Positions 44,033 through 52,877 of a stretch of 64,000 nucleotides of DNA are shown here, piece by piece; position 1 is the first letter of the stretch, and the number at the start of each line of letters is the position of its first letter. The notes beneath the pieces were generated by a model. That model ran no database searches and was not told where the DNA came from. It saw nothing but the letters and a program-made list of their open reading frames with translations. A program made the position numbers and the translations under genes. Source of the stretch: Acidobacteriota bacterium (lineage in GTDB: Bacteria; Acidobacteriota; Terriglobia; Bryobacterales; Bryobacteraceae); contig JAPKZB010000093.1 of the NCBI GenBank assembly GCA_026393985.1, positions 58,350-122,349 of the forward strand, read 5' to 3'.

Positions 44033-45067
44033 CTACTCAGAAAGGGATTCGACGGTGGCGCCGACCTGAAAGACGGCGGCCATGACCTGGGAGTAGTTCA
44101 TGCGCAGGGGGCCGAGGACGGCGAACTTGGTGGCGAGGCCGGTGGGGAGGGTGACGGTGAGGCCAATCAAGCTCAGCTCCTCCATGCTCGGGTGAACATC
44201 GCCGAGGCCGACCTGGACGCCGACGGCGCCGGGCTGGGCTTCGAGGAAGCGTTCGAGCAGGGCGAGAAGACGCTGCTTTTCTTCGAGCGTACGGAACAGG
44301 TCGCGGAGTTTTTCCTTGTCGAGGGCGAGGTCGATGAGGAACAGGTTGGAGGTTCCGTCGAGATGCACCTCCGGGGTGAGGCCGACTTCGAGCAGCCCCT
44401 TCTGGTAGAGCATCTCCAGGCGCTGGAGCATGGCGTCGTACATGGCCCGCTCCTGGGCGAGGCGGTCGCGGAGTTCGACCTGGATGCGAGAAAGCGTCCA
44501 ACCCTTGAAGTTTTCGTTGAAATAGTTGCGAACGGCGTTGAGTTCGTCCTGGGTGACGGACTGATCGAGGCCGACGACGCGGTTGCTGACGCGATGGTCC
44601 CGGGTTTCGACCACCATGAGGACGCGGCGGTCGGCGAGCAGGAGGAGTTCGATTTGGGCGAGGGTCTGCGACTTGGTGGGGATGGATGCCGCAATGCCGA
44701 CGTTGTGCGTCATCTCGGTGAGGAGATGACTGGACATTTCAAGACGCCCCTCCATGCTTTCAGCGCGGCGCAGTTCGCTGCGCATGCGCTGCACTTCGCC
44801 GAGCGAGGGCCGCCGGGTGGTGAGCGTCTGGACGTAGCTGCGAAAGGCCTTGACGGTAGGGATACGCCCAGCCGAGGTGTGGGGCTGGGCGAGATAGCCT
44901 TCGTCATAGAGGTCGGCCATGACGTTGCGAACCGTGGCCGGGCTCAGGTGGCCGCCGGCTTTGGCGATGGTACGCGACGCTACGGGCTCTCCGGACTCGA
45001 TGTAAGTTTCTACAATTGAGTGCAGGATGGAACGGGCCCGCTCAGCAAATTGCGACCGATTCACCAT
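44033..45067 (-). CDS. hrcA: Heat-inducible transcription repressor HrcA
   Basis: A 344-residue repressor. The N-terminal winged helix (ILHSIVETYIESGEPVASRT, LSPATVRNVMADLYDEGYLA, QPHTSAGRIPT) and the C-terminal regulatory domain (GLTVTLPTGLATKFAVLGPL) are complete. HrcA normally binds the inverted repeat CIRCE upstream of chaperone operons. No TTAGCACTC/GAGTGCTAA pair is visible upstream of this gene, so autoregulation may use a diverged operator. It is the first gene of hrcA-grpE-dnaJ. Confidence 0.96.
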   Translation of the reverse strand: MVNRSQFAERARSILHSIVETYIESGEPVASRTIAKAGGHLSPATVRNVMADLYDEGYLAQPHTSAGRIPTVKAFRSYVQTLTTRRPSLGEVQRMRSELRRAESMEGRLEMSSHLLTEMTHNVGIAASIPTKSQTLAQIELLLLADRRVLMVVETRDHRVSNRVVGLDQSVTQDELNAVRNYFNENFKGWTLSRIQVELRDRLAQERAMYDAMLQRLEMLYQKGLLEVGLTPEVHLDGTSNLFLIDLALDKEKLRDLFRTLEEKQRLLALLERFLEAQPGAVGVQVGLGDVHPSMEELSLIGLTVTLPTGLATKFAVLGPLRMNYSQVMAAVFQVGATVESLSE

Positions 45068-45081
45068 AACGCTTTCGACTG

Positions 45082-45087
45082 ATTGTA
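45082..45087 (-). promoter_or_regulatory. Putative -10 element (TACAAT) for hrcA-grpE-dnaJ
   Basis: Minus-strand TACAAT (45087-45082) stands 14 nt before the hrcA ATG. The bases between contain no strong ribosome binding site and no CIRCE-like repeat. Confidence 0.45.
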
Positions 45088-45126
45088 GGGGACGCGTAAC
45101 CCAAGCGCAACACCCTAATCTTTACC

Positions 45127-46863
45127 CTAGTCCTTCGCCCCCTCCGTGATCAGGTTCACAATGGCCTGGGAGAAACCCTCGACGAAGGTAGCGCCGCGGT
45201 TCATGAGATTGTCGCGGGTCATGTAATCGGCGGGAATATCGGGCTGAACGCCAATGTTTTCGATGTAGCTGGTGGTGGCATAGCCGGGGGCGGTGTAGGC
45301 GCGGGCGCGGGTGACGAGCGAGATGGTGGCGCTTGCTCCGCCTTCCGAGTAAAAGCCAACGAGGCTGCCGGTGACGGTGCCGCCGGCGCCGGCCGTGCGG
45401 TAGCCATAGAGCTTGGCGATGCCGTTGTCCTGGGCCATGGCGGCGAAGATGTCGCCGGCCGAGGTAGAGAACTCGTCGACGAGCAGGAGAATCGGCTTGT
45501 TGTAGCCGAGCGGCGCGAGCGAGCGGTCGAGGGCCGGGGTCGCCTCGAGGGAGGCCGAGCAGAAGGGGAGCGGGCCGGTGCGGCCGCGGTTTTCGCCAAA
45601 GGCGGCCAGGACGTCGCGGTAGGCGCCCTCGAACATCTTGATCTCCCAAGGTTCGAAGCCATCCTCCGTGGTGACCTGGGCGGAGTCATAGAACGCCTGC
45701 ACGAATTCGAGCGTCGGGCGCAGTTCGTTGCCGAAGGTGAAGTAGGGCTTGGTGGTGAGGTAGCCCATCAGCTGGGTGGCGTAACAGCCGAAGCCGCCGG
45801 GATTGCGCATGACGTCGACGACGAGGCCGTCGGTATTCGCCTTGAAGAAAGCGATTTCGGCAGCCCACTGGCGGACGGCGAGGAAGAGCAGCGAGTAGTC
45901 GACGGGCAGGAAGTCGCCGATGCGGATATAGCCAATGCGCTTGCCGCCGCTTTCGTAGGTGCCCGAGTAGAAGTAGTCCGAACGATTGCGGCCGAGGCGC
46001 TGCACGAAATCGGAGGGGAGACGGAAGACGGGCGTCCGGCTGCCGAAACCGGCGAGATGGCGCACCCCGTCCAGCACCATGTTGCTTTCGAGACGCTCCC
46101 GCAGGCGGCGGGCCTTGGTGGTGACGATTTGCCGCCGTTCAGACTCCGCGAGTTGGGGGGACGGCTGGCTGCCCGCCAGGTTGGCCGGGAAGGGGACGTT
46201 GGGCACGGGGCCGAGTTTGGTTACGGGATAGCCGGTTTTATCCCAGTCAATGGAGTAGGTCTGTTCGGTGCCATCGGCGTGGCGGACCAGCAGGCTGGCT
46301 GAATCGCCGAGACGCGAAGCAAACGGCAGTTTGGTCTGGGGCCGGTAGACGAGGAAGTCGGCGGCGAAGCGCAGGGTGGACCGTTCGTTGGCGAAGCGGA
46401 CGACCTTGGCGATCTCCTTGACGACGTCCATGGCGGGGCGGCCGTCAAACAGAACGATCTCATCGCCCACCTCAAAGGGATAGCGGGAGACGGGTAGGTA
46501 GGTCCGGTCGATCTGTTCGATGAGCACGCGGCCATCGTAGATATCGGTGTACAGGTGCAGGTCGGCGACAAATTCCGACCGGACCGAGTAGGAGGAGTGG
46601 ATATCGTTGAAAGCAGCAACGTACTCGGCGAGAGTCTGGAGGTATTCGAGATCGTCGGTGGTGCGCCGGATCCGGTCCACCCAGGGGGCGACGTTGTAGA
46701 GATCAAAGCCCTGGGTATCGCGCTTCCATTCATAGGGCGCGTACTGTTTGGCGTAGAGCGAGACGAGCGACTGGAAGTCGGCGAGCTTCTGGGCGACGGT
46801 CAACTGGGCCGCGGCGGGCCAGACCAAAAGCGCGACGAGCGCGGCGGTGCGTCCGCACGCCAT
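45127..46863 (-). CDS. Secreted S41-family peptidase
   Basis: From ATG 46863 the protein has 578 residues and starts with a signal peptide (GRTAALVALLVWPAAAQ). The frame extends upstream to an ATG at 46947, which would add 28 residues, but that start would lie inside the divergent gene at 46906. A PDZ-like middle (VGDEIVLFDGRPAMDVVKEI) and the S41 catalytic core (GLVVDVMRNPGGFGC, LLLVDEFSTSAGDIFAAMAQ with the likely nucleophile Ser, AGAGGTVTGS) mark a C-terminal processing-type protease of the larger tail-specific family. The substrate is unknown, probably periplasmic proteins. It stands alone. Confidence 0.9.
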   Translation of the reverse strand: MACGRTAALVALLVWPAAAQLTVAQKLADFQSLVSLYAKQYAPYEWKRDTQGFDLYNVAPWVDRIRRTTDDLEYLQTLAEYVAAFNDIHSSYSVRSEFVADLHLYTDIYDGRVLIEQIDRTYLPVSRYPFEVGDEIVLFDGRPAMDVVKEIAKVVRFANERSTLRFAADFLVYRPQTKLPFASRLGDSASLLVRHADGTEQTYSIDWDKTGYPVTKLGPVPNVPFPANLAGSQPSPQLAESERRQIVTTKARRLRERLESNMVLDGVRHLAGFGSRTPVFRLPSDFVQRLGRNRSDYFYSGTYESGGKRIGYIRIGDFLPVDYSLLFLAVRQWAAEIAFFKANTDGLVVDVMRNPGGFGCYATQLMGYLTTKPYFTFGNELRPTLEFVQAFYDSAQVTTEDGFEPWEIKMFEGAYRDVLAAFGENRGRTGPLPFCSASLEATPALDRSLAPLGYNKPILLLVDEFSTSAGDIFAAMAQDNGIAKLYGYRTAGAGGTVTGSLVGFYSEGGASATISLVTRARAYTAPGYATTSYIENIGVQPDIPADYMTRDNLMNRGATFVEGFSQAIVNLITEGAKD

Positions 46864-46905
46864 CAGGCGCTGGTACAATGAGCGTTTGCCCGAAGGAATG
46901 ATCTG

Positions 46906-47301
46906 ATGGTTCAAGCTCTCTTGCGCGGTTACAGTGTTCTGTTTCATGGGGTTCTCTGCCTTTTTTGCCTGGCGATGGCGTTTGTTGGCTGGTTGGTGGG
47001 CAGCACACAGATGACGATCGACGTGCTTCCCTGGACGGGCCAGGAGCTGCAAGCCTGGCTACTGAGGTTATCGGCTATCGGGCTGATTGCAACAGGGTTG
47101 GCGGCAACGGGAAAGGTTAAATTTTTGTTCTTGCCTTGGACGCTGGCGGTGGTGGGGCTGGTGGCGCGGGGTCTATGGTCCAGCCGCTATTATGACGGCC
47201 CGGAAGACCTGCAGGCTTCCCTCTTTTTTCTGGTCGGCGCACTAGCAACCGTGCTGGGGGGGATCAGTTTTCTCCGGCAGGCTTCTGTTAAGCGCCGGTG
47301 A
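46906..47301 (+). CDS. Four-helix integral membrane protein of unknown function
   Basis: A 131-residue protein with about four membrane helices (VLFHGVLCLFCLAMAFVGWL, LSAIGLIATGLAATGKV, LFLPWTLAVVGLVARGLW, LFFLVGALATVLGGISFL). AAGGA 8 bp before the ATG is a good ribosome binding site, and TACAAT (46874-46879) may be its -10. No family is recognised. It is divergent from the S41 peptidase and its stop overlaps the DUF429 gene start (GTGA). Confidence 0.75.
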   Translation: MVQALLRGYSVLFHGVLCLFCLAMAFVGWLVGSTQMTIDVLPWTGQELQAWLLRLSAIGLIATGLAATGKVKFLFLPWTLAVVGLVARGLWSSRYYDGPEDLQASLFFLVGALATVLGGISFLRQASVKRR

Positions 47302-48038
47302 TCGCGGTTGGCATTGACCTGACGGGCAGTGAGAAGAAGCCGAGCGGGTGGGCCTGCCTGCGGGACCGGGAGGCGGAGTTGCGCCTGTTGCGGACGGATG
47401 CCGAACTCGTGGAGGCGACGCTCGCGGCGGGGCCGGCGGTGGTTTCGCTCGATTCTCCGCTGGGTTTGCCGCGGGAGCGGGGTTCGATTATCCGGGACGC
47501 GGAGCGGGAGATGATGGCGCTGCGGATTGGGGTGTATCCGTGCCTGCTGCCGTCGATGGTGCGGCTGACGGAGCGGGGCATGGCGCTGGCCCGGGCATTC
47601 GCGGCGGCCGGGTTGCCGGTGATTGAGGGCTTTCCGGGATCGGCGCAGGACGCGCTGGGGATTCCGCGGAAGAAGACGGACCTGGGGGCGCTGCGGCAGG
47701 GGTTGATCGATTACGGGTTGACGGTTCCGGAGCGGCGGATCCAACACGACGAGCTGGACGCGTTGACGGCGGCGCTGGTGGGGCAGTTCTGGCTGCGGGG
47801 GGAGTTCCACGCCTTCGGCAATGCTGAAGAGGGCCCGATCATCACGCCGTGCCGGTGGCGGGGGACGGTGCAGTTGGCGCCGTACACGCGGGTGGGAGAG
47901 AACTATCTGGCGTTCCGGTGGGGTCTGCGGGTGGGCGCGACGGGGCCGGTGCTGGCGCCGCCGCGGGTGAAGACGAACAAGGCGCTGTTTGCGGCGCTGG
48001 ACGCGCTGGCGGCGGAGGCGGGGTTTACGGCCGGGTGA
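47298..48038 (+). CDS. DUF429 family protein (predicted RNase H-like nuclease)
   Basis: A 246-residue protein from a GTG overlapping the previous stop. The first strand carries AVGIDLTGSEKKPSGWACLR, an RNase H-like first Asp. VVSLDSPLGLPRERGSI and ERRIQHDELDALTAALVGQF give later acidic residues of the DUF429 fold. The biochemical role is not established for the family. Its last 14 bp overlap the convergent S10 peptidase gene. Confidence 0.82.
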   Translation: MIAVGIDLTGSEKKPSGWACLRDREAELRLLRTDAELVEATLAAGPAVVSLDSPLGLPRERGSIIRDAEREMMALRIGVYPCLLPSMVRLTERGMALARAFAAAGLPVIEGFPGSAQDALGIPRKKTDLGALRQGLIDYGLTVPERRIQHDELDALTAALVGQFWLRGEFHAFGNAEEGPIITPCRWRGTVQLAPYTRVGENYLAFRWGLRVGATGPVLAPPRVKTNKALFAALDALAAEAGFTAG

Positions 48039-49491
48039 CGAAGGCTTCGATGTCCTGGGTGAACCGGGCGAGGGCGCCTTTGACGCTGTAGAACATGTGG
48101 CCGGCTTCGTAGAGGCGGGTGGTGATGTTTCTGCGGTACTCGGCGGGCAGGCCCATGTGGCTGAAGGTGTAGTCGGTGGCGAAGTAGGGGGTGGCGAGGT
48201 CGTAGTAGCCGGAGCCGATGTAGACCTTGAGATAGGGGTTTTTGGCGAAGGCGTCGCGGAGGGAGTCGGCGGTTTCGACGTAGCGGTTCTGGCCGGCGGG
48301 CCCGTAGTCCCAGGGGCCGATGCCGCCGCCGAGGATGTAGTAGTGGAGGTCGGACTCGTAAGCGAGTTCGCGGCGGGCGTAGTCGTTGAAGGCGGCGGTG
48401 TAGGGGGCGCGGATGGCGGTGAGGGAGGGGTCGAAGCTGGGGGTTTCGTCGCTGTCGTTGCCTTCGGTGGCGGTGAGGCGGCCATCGAGGCGGCCGACGA
48501 TTTTGCCTTCGGCGCGGCGGAGTTCCTTGGTGAACTGCATGATTCTGGGCCGGAGGTTGTTGCGTTCGAGGTAGTCTTTGGAGAGGCCGGTGAGGCGGCT
48601 GAGCTTATCGAGGGTGGCGGCGCGTTCGGCGGGGGTGAGGCGGTCGCCTTTCATGAGGGCGACGGGGTATTCGTTGAGGGCGAACTTTTCGGCTTCGGCG
48701 GTGGCTTCTTTGAGGCCGGCCTGTTGGAGCGGGGCGGGGAGCTTTTTGTGATACCAGGCGATGGCGGTGTAGGTGGGCAGGAAGAGCGGGTAGGGCAGGT
48801 CGTTGCCGCGGTCGAAGCGGGCGGTCTGGTATTGCAGGATGGAGGAGACGAGGACGATGCCGTGGCAGGCGATGCCGCGGTCGACGAGCCAGCTGGCAAG
48901 GCCGGCGGCGCGGAAGGTGCCGTAGCTTTCGCCGGTGAGGTAAAGCGGCGAGCTCCAGCGGTTGTACTTGCCAAGATAGAGGCGGATGAATTCGCCGACG
49001 CTGGCGATGTCGCCGGGCACGCTCCAGAATTTCTTGCCGAGTTCGGGCTTGGCGGCGCGCGAGTAGCCGGTGCCGACAGGGTCGACGAAGACGAGGTCGG
49101 TGAAGGGGAGGAAGGTGTGGGGGTTGTCGGTTACCTGATAGGGGGGCGGCGGGTAGGAGCCGTCGTCGCGCAGGGGGATGTAGCGGGGGCCGAGGACACC
49201 GAGGTGGAGCCAGACGGAGGCCGAGCCGGGGCCGCCGTTGAAGGCGACCATCAGCGGGCGGCGAGGGGCGGCGGGCGGATTGTCGAGGGTGTAGGCGACG
49301 AAGAAGACGTGGGCTTCGGGCTCGCCGGCTTCGTTGAGGAGGGGGAGGCGGCCGGTGGTGGTGGTGTACTGCAGGGTCCGGCCGCCGAGGGTGATGGAGT
49401 TTTTCTTTTGGACAGGGGCCGGTTCGGCGGGCGGTTTGGCCGCCTGTCCGCAGAGCATCACGGGCAGCAGAAGCGAGCAGAGGAGACGCAT
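48025..49491 (-). CDS. S10-family serine carboxypeptidase-like protein
   Basis: A 488-residue secreted protein (signal MRLLCSLLLPVMLCGQAA). Oxyanion-hole segment FNGGPGSASVWLHLG, the nucleophile in LYLTGESYGTFRAAG, a catalytic Asp candidate in GSGYYDLATPYFATDY and the His in LYEAGHMFYS make an intact S10 triad. It removes C-terminal residues from peptides in the periplasm; bacterial S10 proteins are common in acidobacteria. It starts 4 bp after the MFS transporter gene, so the two are probably co-transcribed; a TACACT overlapping the MFS stop lies 6 nt before its ATG. Confidence 0.92.
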   Translation of the reverse strand: MRLLCSLLLPVMLCGQAAKPPAEPAPVQKKNSITLGGRTLQYTTTTGRLPLLNEAGEPEAHVFFVAYTLDNPPAAPRRPLMVAFNGGPGSASVWLHLGVLGPRYIPLRDDGSYPPPPYQVTDNPHTFLPFTDLVFVDPVGTGYSRAAKPELGKKFWSVPGDIASVGEFIRLYLGKYNRWSSPLYLTGESYGTFRAAGLASWLVDRGIACHGIVLVSSILQYQTARFDRGNDLPYPLFLPTYTAIAWYHKKLPAPLQQAGLKEATAEAEKFALNEYPVALMKGDRLTPAERAATLDKLSRLTGLSKDYLERNNLRPRIMQFTKELRRAEGKIVGRLDGRLTATEGNDSDETPSFDPSLTAIRAPYTAAFNDYARRELAYESDLHYYILGGGIGPWDYGPAGQNRYVETADSLRDAFAKNPYLKVYIGSGYYDLATPYFATDYTFSHMGLPAEYRRNITTRLYEAGHMFYSVKGALARFTQDIEAFVTRP

Positions 49492-49495
49492 AGGG

Positions 49496-50746
49496 CTAGT
49501 GTAAGCGGATGCGCCGGTTCGGGTTGATGAACACCCAGCAGAGGGCGGCGCCGACTAGCATGACGCCGGTGATGTTCAACGGGGTATTCCAATCGCCGGT
49601 CTCGCGGATCAGCGTGGCGAGGACGATGGGGCTGAGGAAGCCGCCGACCTGGCCGGCGGTGTTCATGACGGCGCCGACGACGCCGGCGTGGGGGCCGGCG
49701 ATGTCCATGCAGGTGCCCCAGGCGGCGCCGAGGCAGAAGGCGCCCCAGCCGGCGCCGAGGGCGAGATAGAGGGCGGCGGTGGTGGGGTCGGCGGCCGAGG
49801 CGCCGAGCAGGGTGAACAGGCCGGCGAAGATGAAGCCGCTGCCGCCGGCGATGGTGCGGCCGAGGCGGAGGCCGAAGCGTTTGGTGATGGCGTCGGTGGC
49901 GAGGCCGCCGGTGAGGTCAGCGACCATGCAGGCGACCATCGGCGCGCCGGCGAACAGGCCGAGGTCGGTGGCTTTGAAGCCGCGGATGCGTTCGAGATAG
50001 GTGGGCATCCAGGTGAGGTAGAAGTAGAATGCGTAGCTCTGGATGAAGTACATGACGCAGAGCAGCAGGACGTTGGGATCCTTGAGGATATTGAGCCAGG
50101 GGACGTTGCCGTGTCCGGCCTGCTCCTCGCGGCCTTCGAGAATCAGCGCGAGTTCGGCGGCGTTGACTTCGGGATGGTCGGCCGGCTCACTGCGAAACCA
50201 GCGGTACCAGAGCAGGGCCCAGACGAAGCCGACCGAGCCGAGCACGAGGAAGACGGTTCGCCACTCCATGAACGTGAGGAGCCAGGCGATGAGCAGGGGC
50301 GAGTAGGCGCCGCCGCCGTGGGCGCCCATGAAAAAGATGCCCTGCGCGCGGCCGCGTTCGGTTTTCGGGAACCAGCGCGAGAAGGTTTTGGCGGAGTTGG
50401 GCCAAGCGCCGGCCTCGCCGATGCCGAATAAAAACCGGATGACGAGTAGACTTCCGAAGCTCCAGGCGGCGGCGGTGAGCATGGTGAAGGCGCTCCACCA
50501 CGTGACGATGCGCATGAGGACGCTGCGGGTTCCCACCTTGTCGCCCCACCATCCGGTGGGGATTTCAAACAGCCCGTAGGCGAGGGTGAACGCGCTGAAA
50601 ACGAAGCCCATCTGCTGGTCGGTGAGGCCCAAATCGCGGGAGACCTGCTTCGACGTGATGGAGATCGCAATGCGGTCCATGTAGGTGATGGCGGCGAGCG
50701 CCACCCCGAAGGCGAGAACTTTGTAACGAGTCCGGCTGGGAGTCAT
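49496..50746 (-). CDS. MFS transporter (anion:cation symporter type)
   Basis: A 416-residue transporter with about 12 membrane helices. The first helix region AAITYMDRIAISITSKQV and FEIPTGWWGDKVGTRSVL match the ACS family (GudP/DgoT/ExuT-like), whose members import hexuronates, galactonate or similar sugar acids. RFLFGIGEAGAWPNSAKTFS is a further family mark. It is upstream of the S10 gene. The substrate is unknown; the sugar-acid type enzymes at 52-55 kb are a reasonable functional partner, but this is inference. Confidence 0.9.
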   Translation of the reverse strand: MTPSRTRYKVLAFGVALAAITYMDRIAISITSKQVSRDLGLTDQQMGFVFSAFTLAYGLFEIPTGWWGDKVGTRSVLMRIVTWWSAFTMLTAAAWSFGSLLVIRFLFGIGEAGAWPNSAKTFSRWFPKTERGRAQGIFFMGAHGGGAYSPLLIAWLLTFMEWRTVFLVLGSVGFVWALLWYRWFRSEPADHPEVNAAELALILEGREEQAGHGNVPWLNILKDPNVLLLCVMYFIQSYAFYFYLTWMPTYLERIRGFKATDLGLFAGAPMVACMVADLTGGLATDAITKRFGLRLGRTIAGGSGFIFAGLFTLLGASAADPTTAALYLALGAGWGAFCLGAAWGTCMDIAGPHAGVVGAVMNTAGQVGGFLSPIVLATLIRETGDWNTPLNITGVMLVGAALCWVFINPNRRIRLH

Positions 50747-50792
50747 GGTCTAAAGGTTGTATCACGGGTACGCTAAAATCGCAGATACGCGC

Positions 50793-51584
50793 ATGTTGAA
50801 AATTTCGAAATGGTCCGCCACCCTGCTGGCGATGTTCTGTCTGGGCGTGCCCGGACTGCAGGCGCAGGCGCCGACGCCCGCACCCTCTTCAAGCAATACG
50901 CAGAGCACCGAGAAGCGTATCAACTACGTTCGCCGCCTGAGCCTGGGCGTGGGCGTTTCGGTGATCGTGCTCGATACGATCAACAATGGCGACAAGTCCC
51001 TTACGACGACGACTCCGCCGGCGACGGGAAACTATTCGACGACGGCGGTGCGGAAGCGGGTGGGCTACAACGGCACGCTGCAGATTGCGGTCACCAACCG
51101 CTTTGCGGTGACGGTTGGCGCGGTGCTGCGCAATGTGGCCTTCACGCGCAACGGCGAAGTGCTGAGCGGGGTGGACAACCCCACGACGGCGATTGACGAC
51201 CGGCGCTATGCGAACATTTTCGAGGATACACGCGCCCGTTTCATCGACATCCCGGTGACCGTGCGCTACTTCGGCAAGAACAGAACGCGCCCGGGGCACC
51301 GCTGGTTTCTTGAAGGCGGCATCGTGCAACGGAATGTTTCGAACATCAGGTCGACCGTCACGACCGTGCTCGGCGCCGACGAGCCGGGTTGCTGCAACCC
51401 GACGAAGGCGACCAACGGGGTACGCGGCGTGATTGCCGGTTTCGGCGGACAGTTGATCGACCCGTTTGGCATTCGCGTCGTGCCGAGCGTTCGGTATACC
51501 CGTTGGATGGGCGAGACGTTCAACTCGTTCTCGACGGTGAGCAAGAAGAATCAGATTGAGGCGATGATCACCATCGGGTTCTAG
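50793..51584 (+). CDS. Outer-membrane beta-barrel protein
   Basis: A 263-residue protein with a signal peptide (MLKISKWSATLLAMFCLGVP, cleaved near LQA-QA). The mature part alternates polar and hydrophobic residues (LQIAVTNRFAVTVGAVLRNV, RVVPSVRYTRWMGETFNSFS) and ends in Phe, as expected of a small porin-like barrel. It is Thr/Ser-rich near the N-terminus. The start at 50793 is chosen for the signal peptide; TAAAAT (50774-50779) is a possible -10. The next gene starts 1 bp later. Confidence 0.75.
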   Translation: MLKISKWSATLLAMFCLGVPGLQAQAPTPAPSSSNTQSTEKRINYVRRLSLGVGVSVIVLDTINNGDKSLTTTTPPATGNYSTTAVRKRVGYNGTLQIAVTNRFAVTVGAVLRNVAFTRNGEVLSGVDNPTTAIDDRRYANIFEDTRARFIDIPVTVRYFGKNRTRPGHRWFLEGGIVQRNVSNIRSTVTTVLGADEPGCCNPTKATNGVRGVIAGFGGQLIDPFGIRVVPSVRYTRWMGETFNSFSTVSKKNQIEAMITIGF

Positions 51585-51585
51585 A

Positions 51586-51978
51586 ATGGGTCCCCTGCGC
51601 GCCGGCCTCGTCTACTTTTTTCTGGTTTTCGGGGCCGGTTTCGTTTTGGGGGTGGTGCGCACGCTGTTTGTCACGCCGTGGGTGGGGGCATCCCGTGCCG
51701 AACTGCTCGAAACGCCGTTGATGCTGCTGGTGGTTTGGCGGGCGGCCCGGTGGCTGCAGCCGCGTCTTCGGCCGGGGGCGGCGCTGCCAGCGGGATTGCT
51801 GGCGCTGGCGATTTTGTTGGGCGCGGAGACGGGGGTGGGGGTGTTTCTGCGGCAGATGACGGTGGCCGCGGTGTTTCTGCACCGCGACCCGCTGCCCGCC
51901 GTGGCCTACTACGGCGCGCTGCTCGTCTTTGGACTGCTGCCGGCGCTTCTCGAGCGGCGCGCCGTCGCCGGTCGCTAA
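51586..51978 (+). CDS. Four-helix integral membrane protein of unknown function
   Basis: A 130-residue protein with about four membrane helices (GLVYFFLVFGAGFVLGVV, LMLLVVWRAARWL, LPAGLLALAILLGAETGVGV, YYGALLVFGLLPALLE). No family is recognised. It directly follows the outer-membrane barrel gene and is probably co-expressed. It overlaps the convergent amidohydrolase by 4 bp. Confidence 0.72.
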   Translation: MGPLRAGLVYFFLVFGAGFVLGVVRTLFVTPWVGASRAELLETPLMLLVVWRAARWLQPRLRPGAALPAGLLALAILLGAETGVGVFLRQMTVAAVFLHRDPLPAVAYYGALLVFGLLPALLERRAVAGR

Positions 51979-52877
51979 GCCCAGTACGGGAAGAAGGCCT
52001 TCCAGTTTTCGTACAGGATCATGTCCTGCACTTCGTCGGGGATCTTGGGCAATCCCGTGCCGGCCACGACCTGATTGATATTGCGCAGGCCGGCGATGAT
52101 GTTGGCCATGGTGCCGGACGGGAAATCGGACCCGGGCAGGATTTTGTGTTCGACGCCGTACTCCATGGCGGTAACCATCGCCTGCCAGTAGCGCCAGGGG
52201 CGATAGTGAACCGCACTGATGTCGGCGTACAGATTGGGGCACTTGCGGATCAGGACGATGAGATCGGTCTCCCAGGGATGACCCAGATGCGCGATGATCA
52301 TCTTCAGATCCGGGAAGTCCATGGCGAGGTCCTCAAGCTGCAGCGGCAGGCCCCATTTGAGCTTGGCGGCGGAGGGGAACGTGGTGCCCTGGTGCCACAT
52401 GATGGGCAGGCCATGCTGCTGGACCCGCTTAAAGAACGGCCAGTGTTTGCGGTCCTGCGGATCGAAGTGCTGGTAGACGGGGCCCAGCTTCAGGCCCTTC
52501 AACTTGAGCGTGTTGACGCAGTAGTCGAGATGCTCGATGCAGTCGGGCCGGTTGGGATCGACGCTGGCCCAGCCCTCCATCTTTTCCGGATGCTGGGCCA
52601 CATACTCGGCGATGACTTCGTTCGGGATATCGAGGCCGCAGGCCTTGGCCTGGAGGCCGAAGACGACGACGTGGGACATCTCTTCAGAGGCCTTCCAGTG
52701 CGTCTCCGGCGTCGAGTCATAGACGTGCTTGTTGAGATTGGCGGAGTAGGCGAGGCCGCCGCTGCGCTTCAGCTTGACGAGCTTGGAAGCCAGCGCCTCT
52801 TCGGCATACTGCTCGCTGATGTGGTCCGGATACCACATCAAATGGGTGTGGCAATCGATGATCTTTCTGTCACTCAT
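51975..52877 (-). CDS. Amidohydrolase family protein
   Basis: A 300-residue amidohydrolase-2 protein. From ATG 52877, with GGAGG seven bases before it, the protein begins MSDRKIIDCHTHLMWYPDHI, placing the HxH metal motif in strand 1. Further metal or active-site segments are GLPIMWHQGTTFPSAA, MIIAHLGHPWETDL and ILPGSDFPSGTM. It hydrolyses or decarboxylates an unknown ring or lactone compound. It is the last gene of a four-gene unit and overlaps the enolase-superfamily gene by 4 bp. Confidence 0.9.
   Translation of the reverse strand: MSDRKIIDCHTHLMWYPDHISEQYAEEALASKLVKLKRSGGLAYSANLNKHVYDSTPETHWKASEEMSHVVVFGLQAKACGLDIPNEVIAEYVAQHPEKMEGWASVDPNRPDCIEHLDYCVNTLKLKGLKLGPVYQHFDPQDRKHWPFFKRVQQHGLPIMWHQGTTFPSAAKLKWGLPLQLEDLAMDFPDLKMIIAHLGHPWETDLIVLIRKCPNLYADISAVHYRPWRYWQAMVTAMEYGVEHKILPGSDFPSGTMANIIAGLRNINQVVAGTGLPKIPDEVQDMILYENWKAFFPYWA

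Noticed and set aside
44993-45126. CIRCE element upstream of hrcA
   Set aside because: No pair of 9-bp arms with 9-bp spacing could be found by eye.
49498-49503. TACACT as a dedicated promoter for the S10 gene
   Set aside because: It overlaps the stop of the MFS gene 4 bp upstream in the same direction, so an operon is the simpler reading.
47989-49527. 512-codon plus-strand frame opposite the S10 peptidase
   Set aside because: Gly/Val-rich antisense shadow; the S10 catalytic motifs are on the minus strand.
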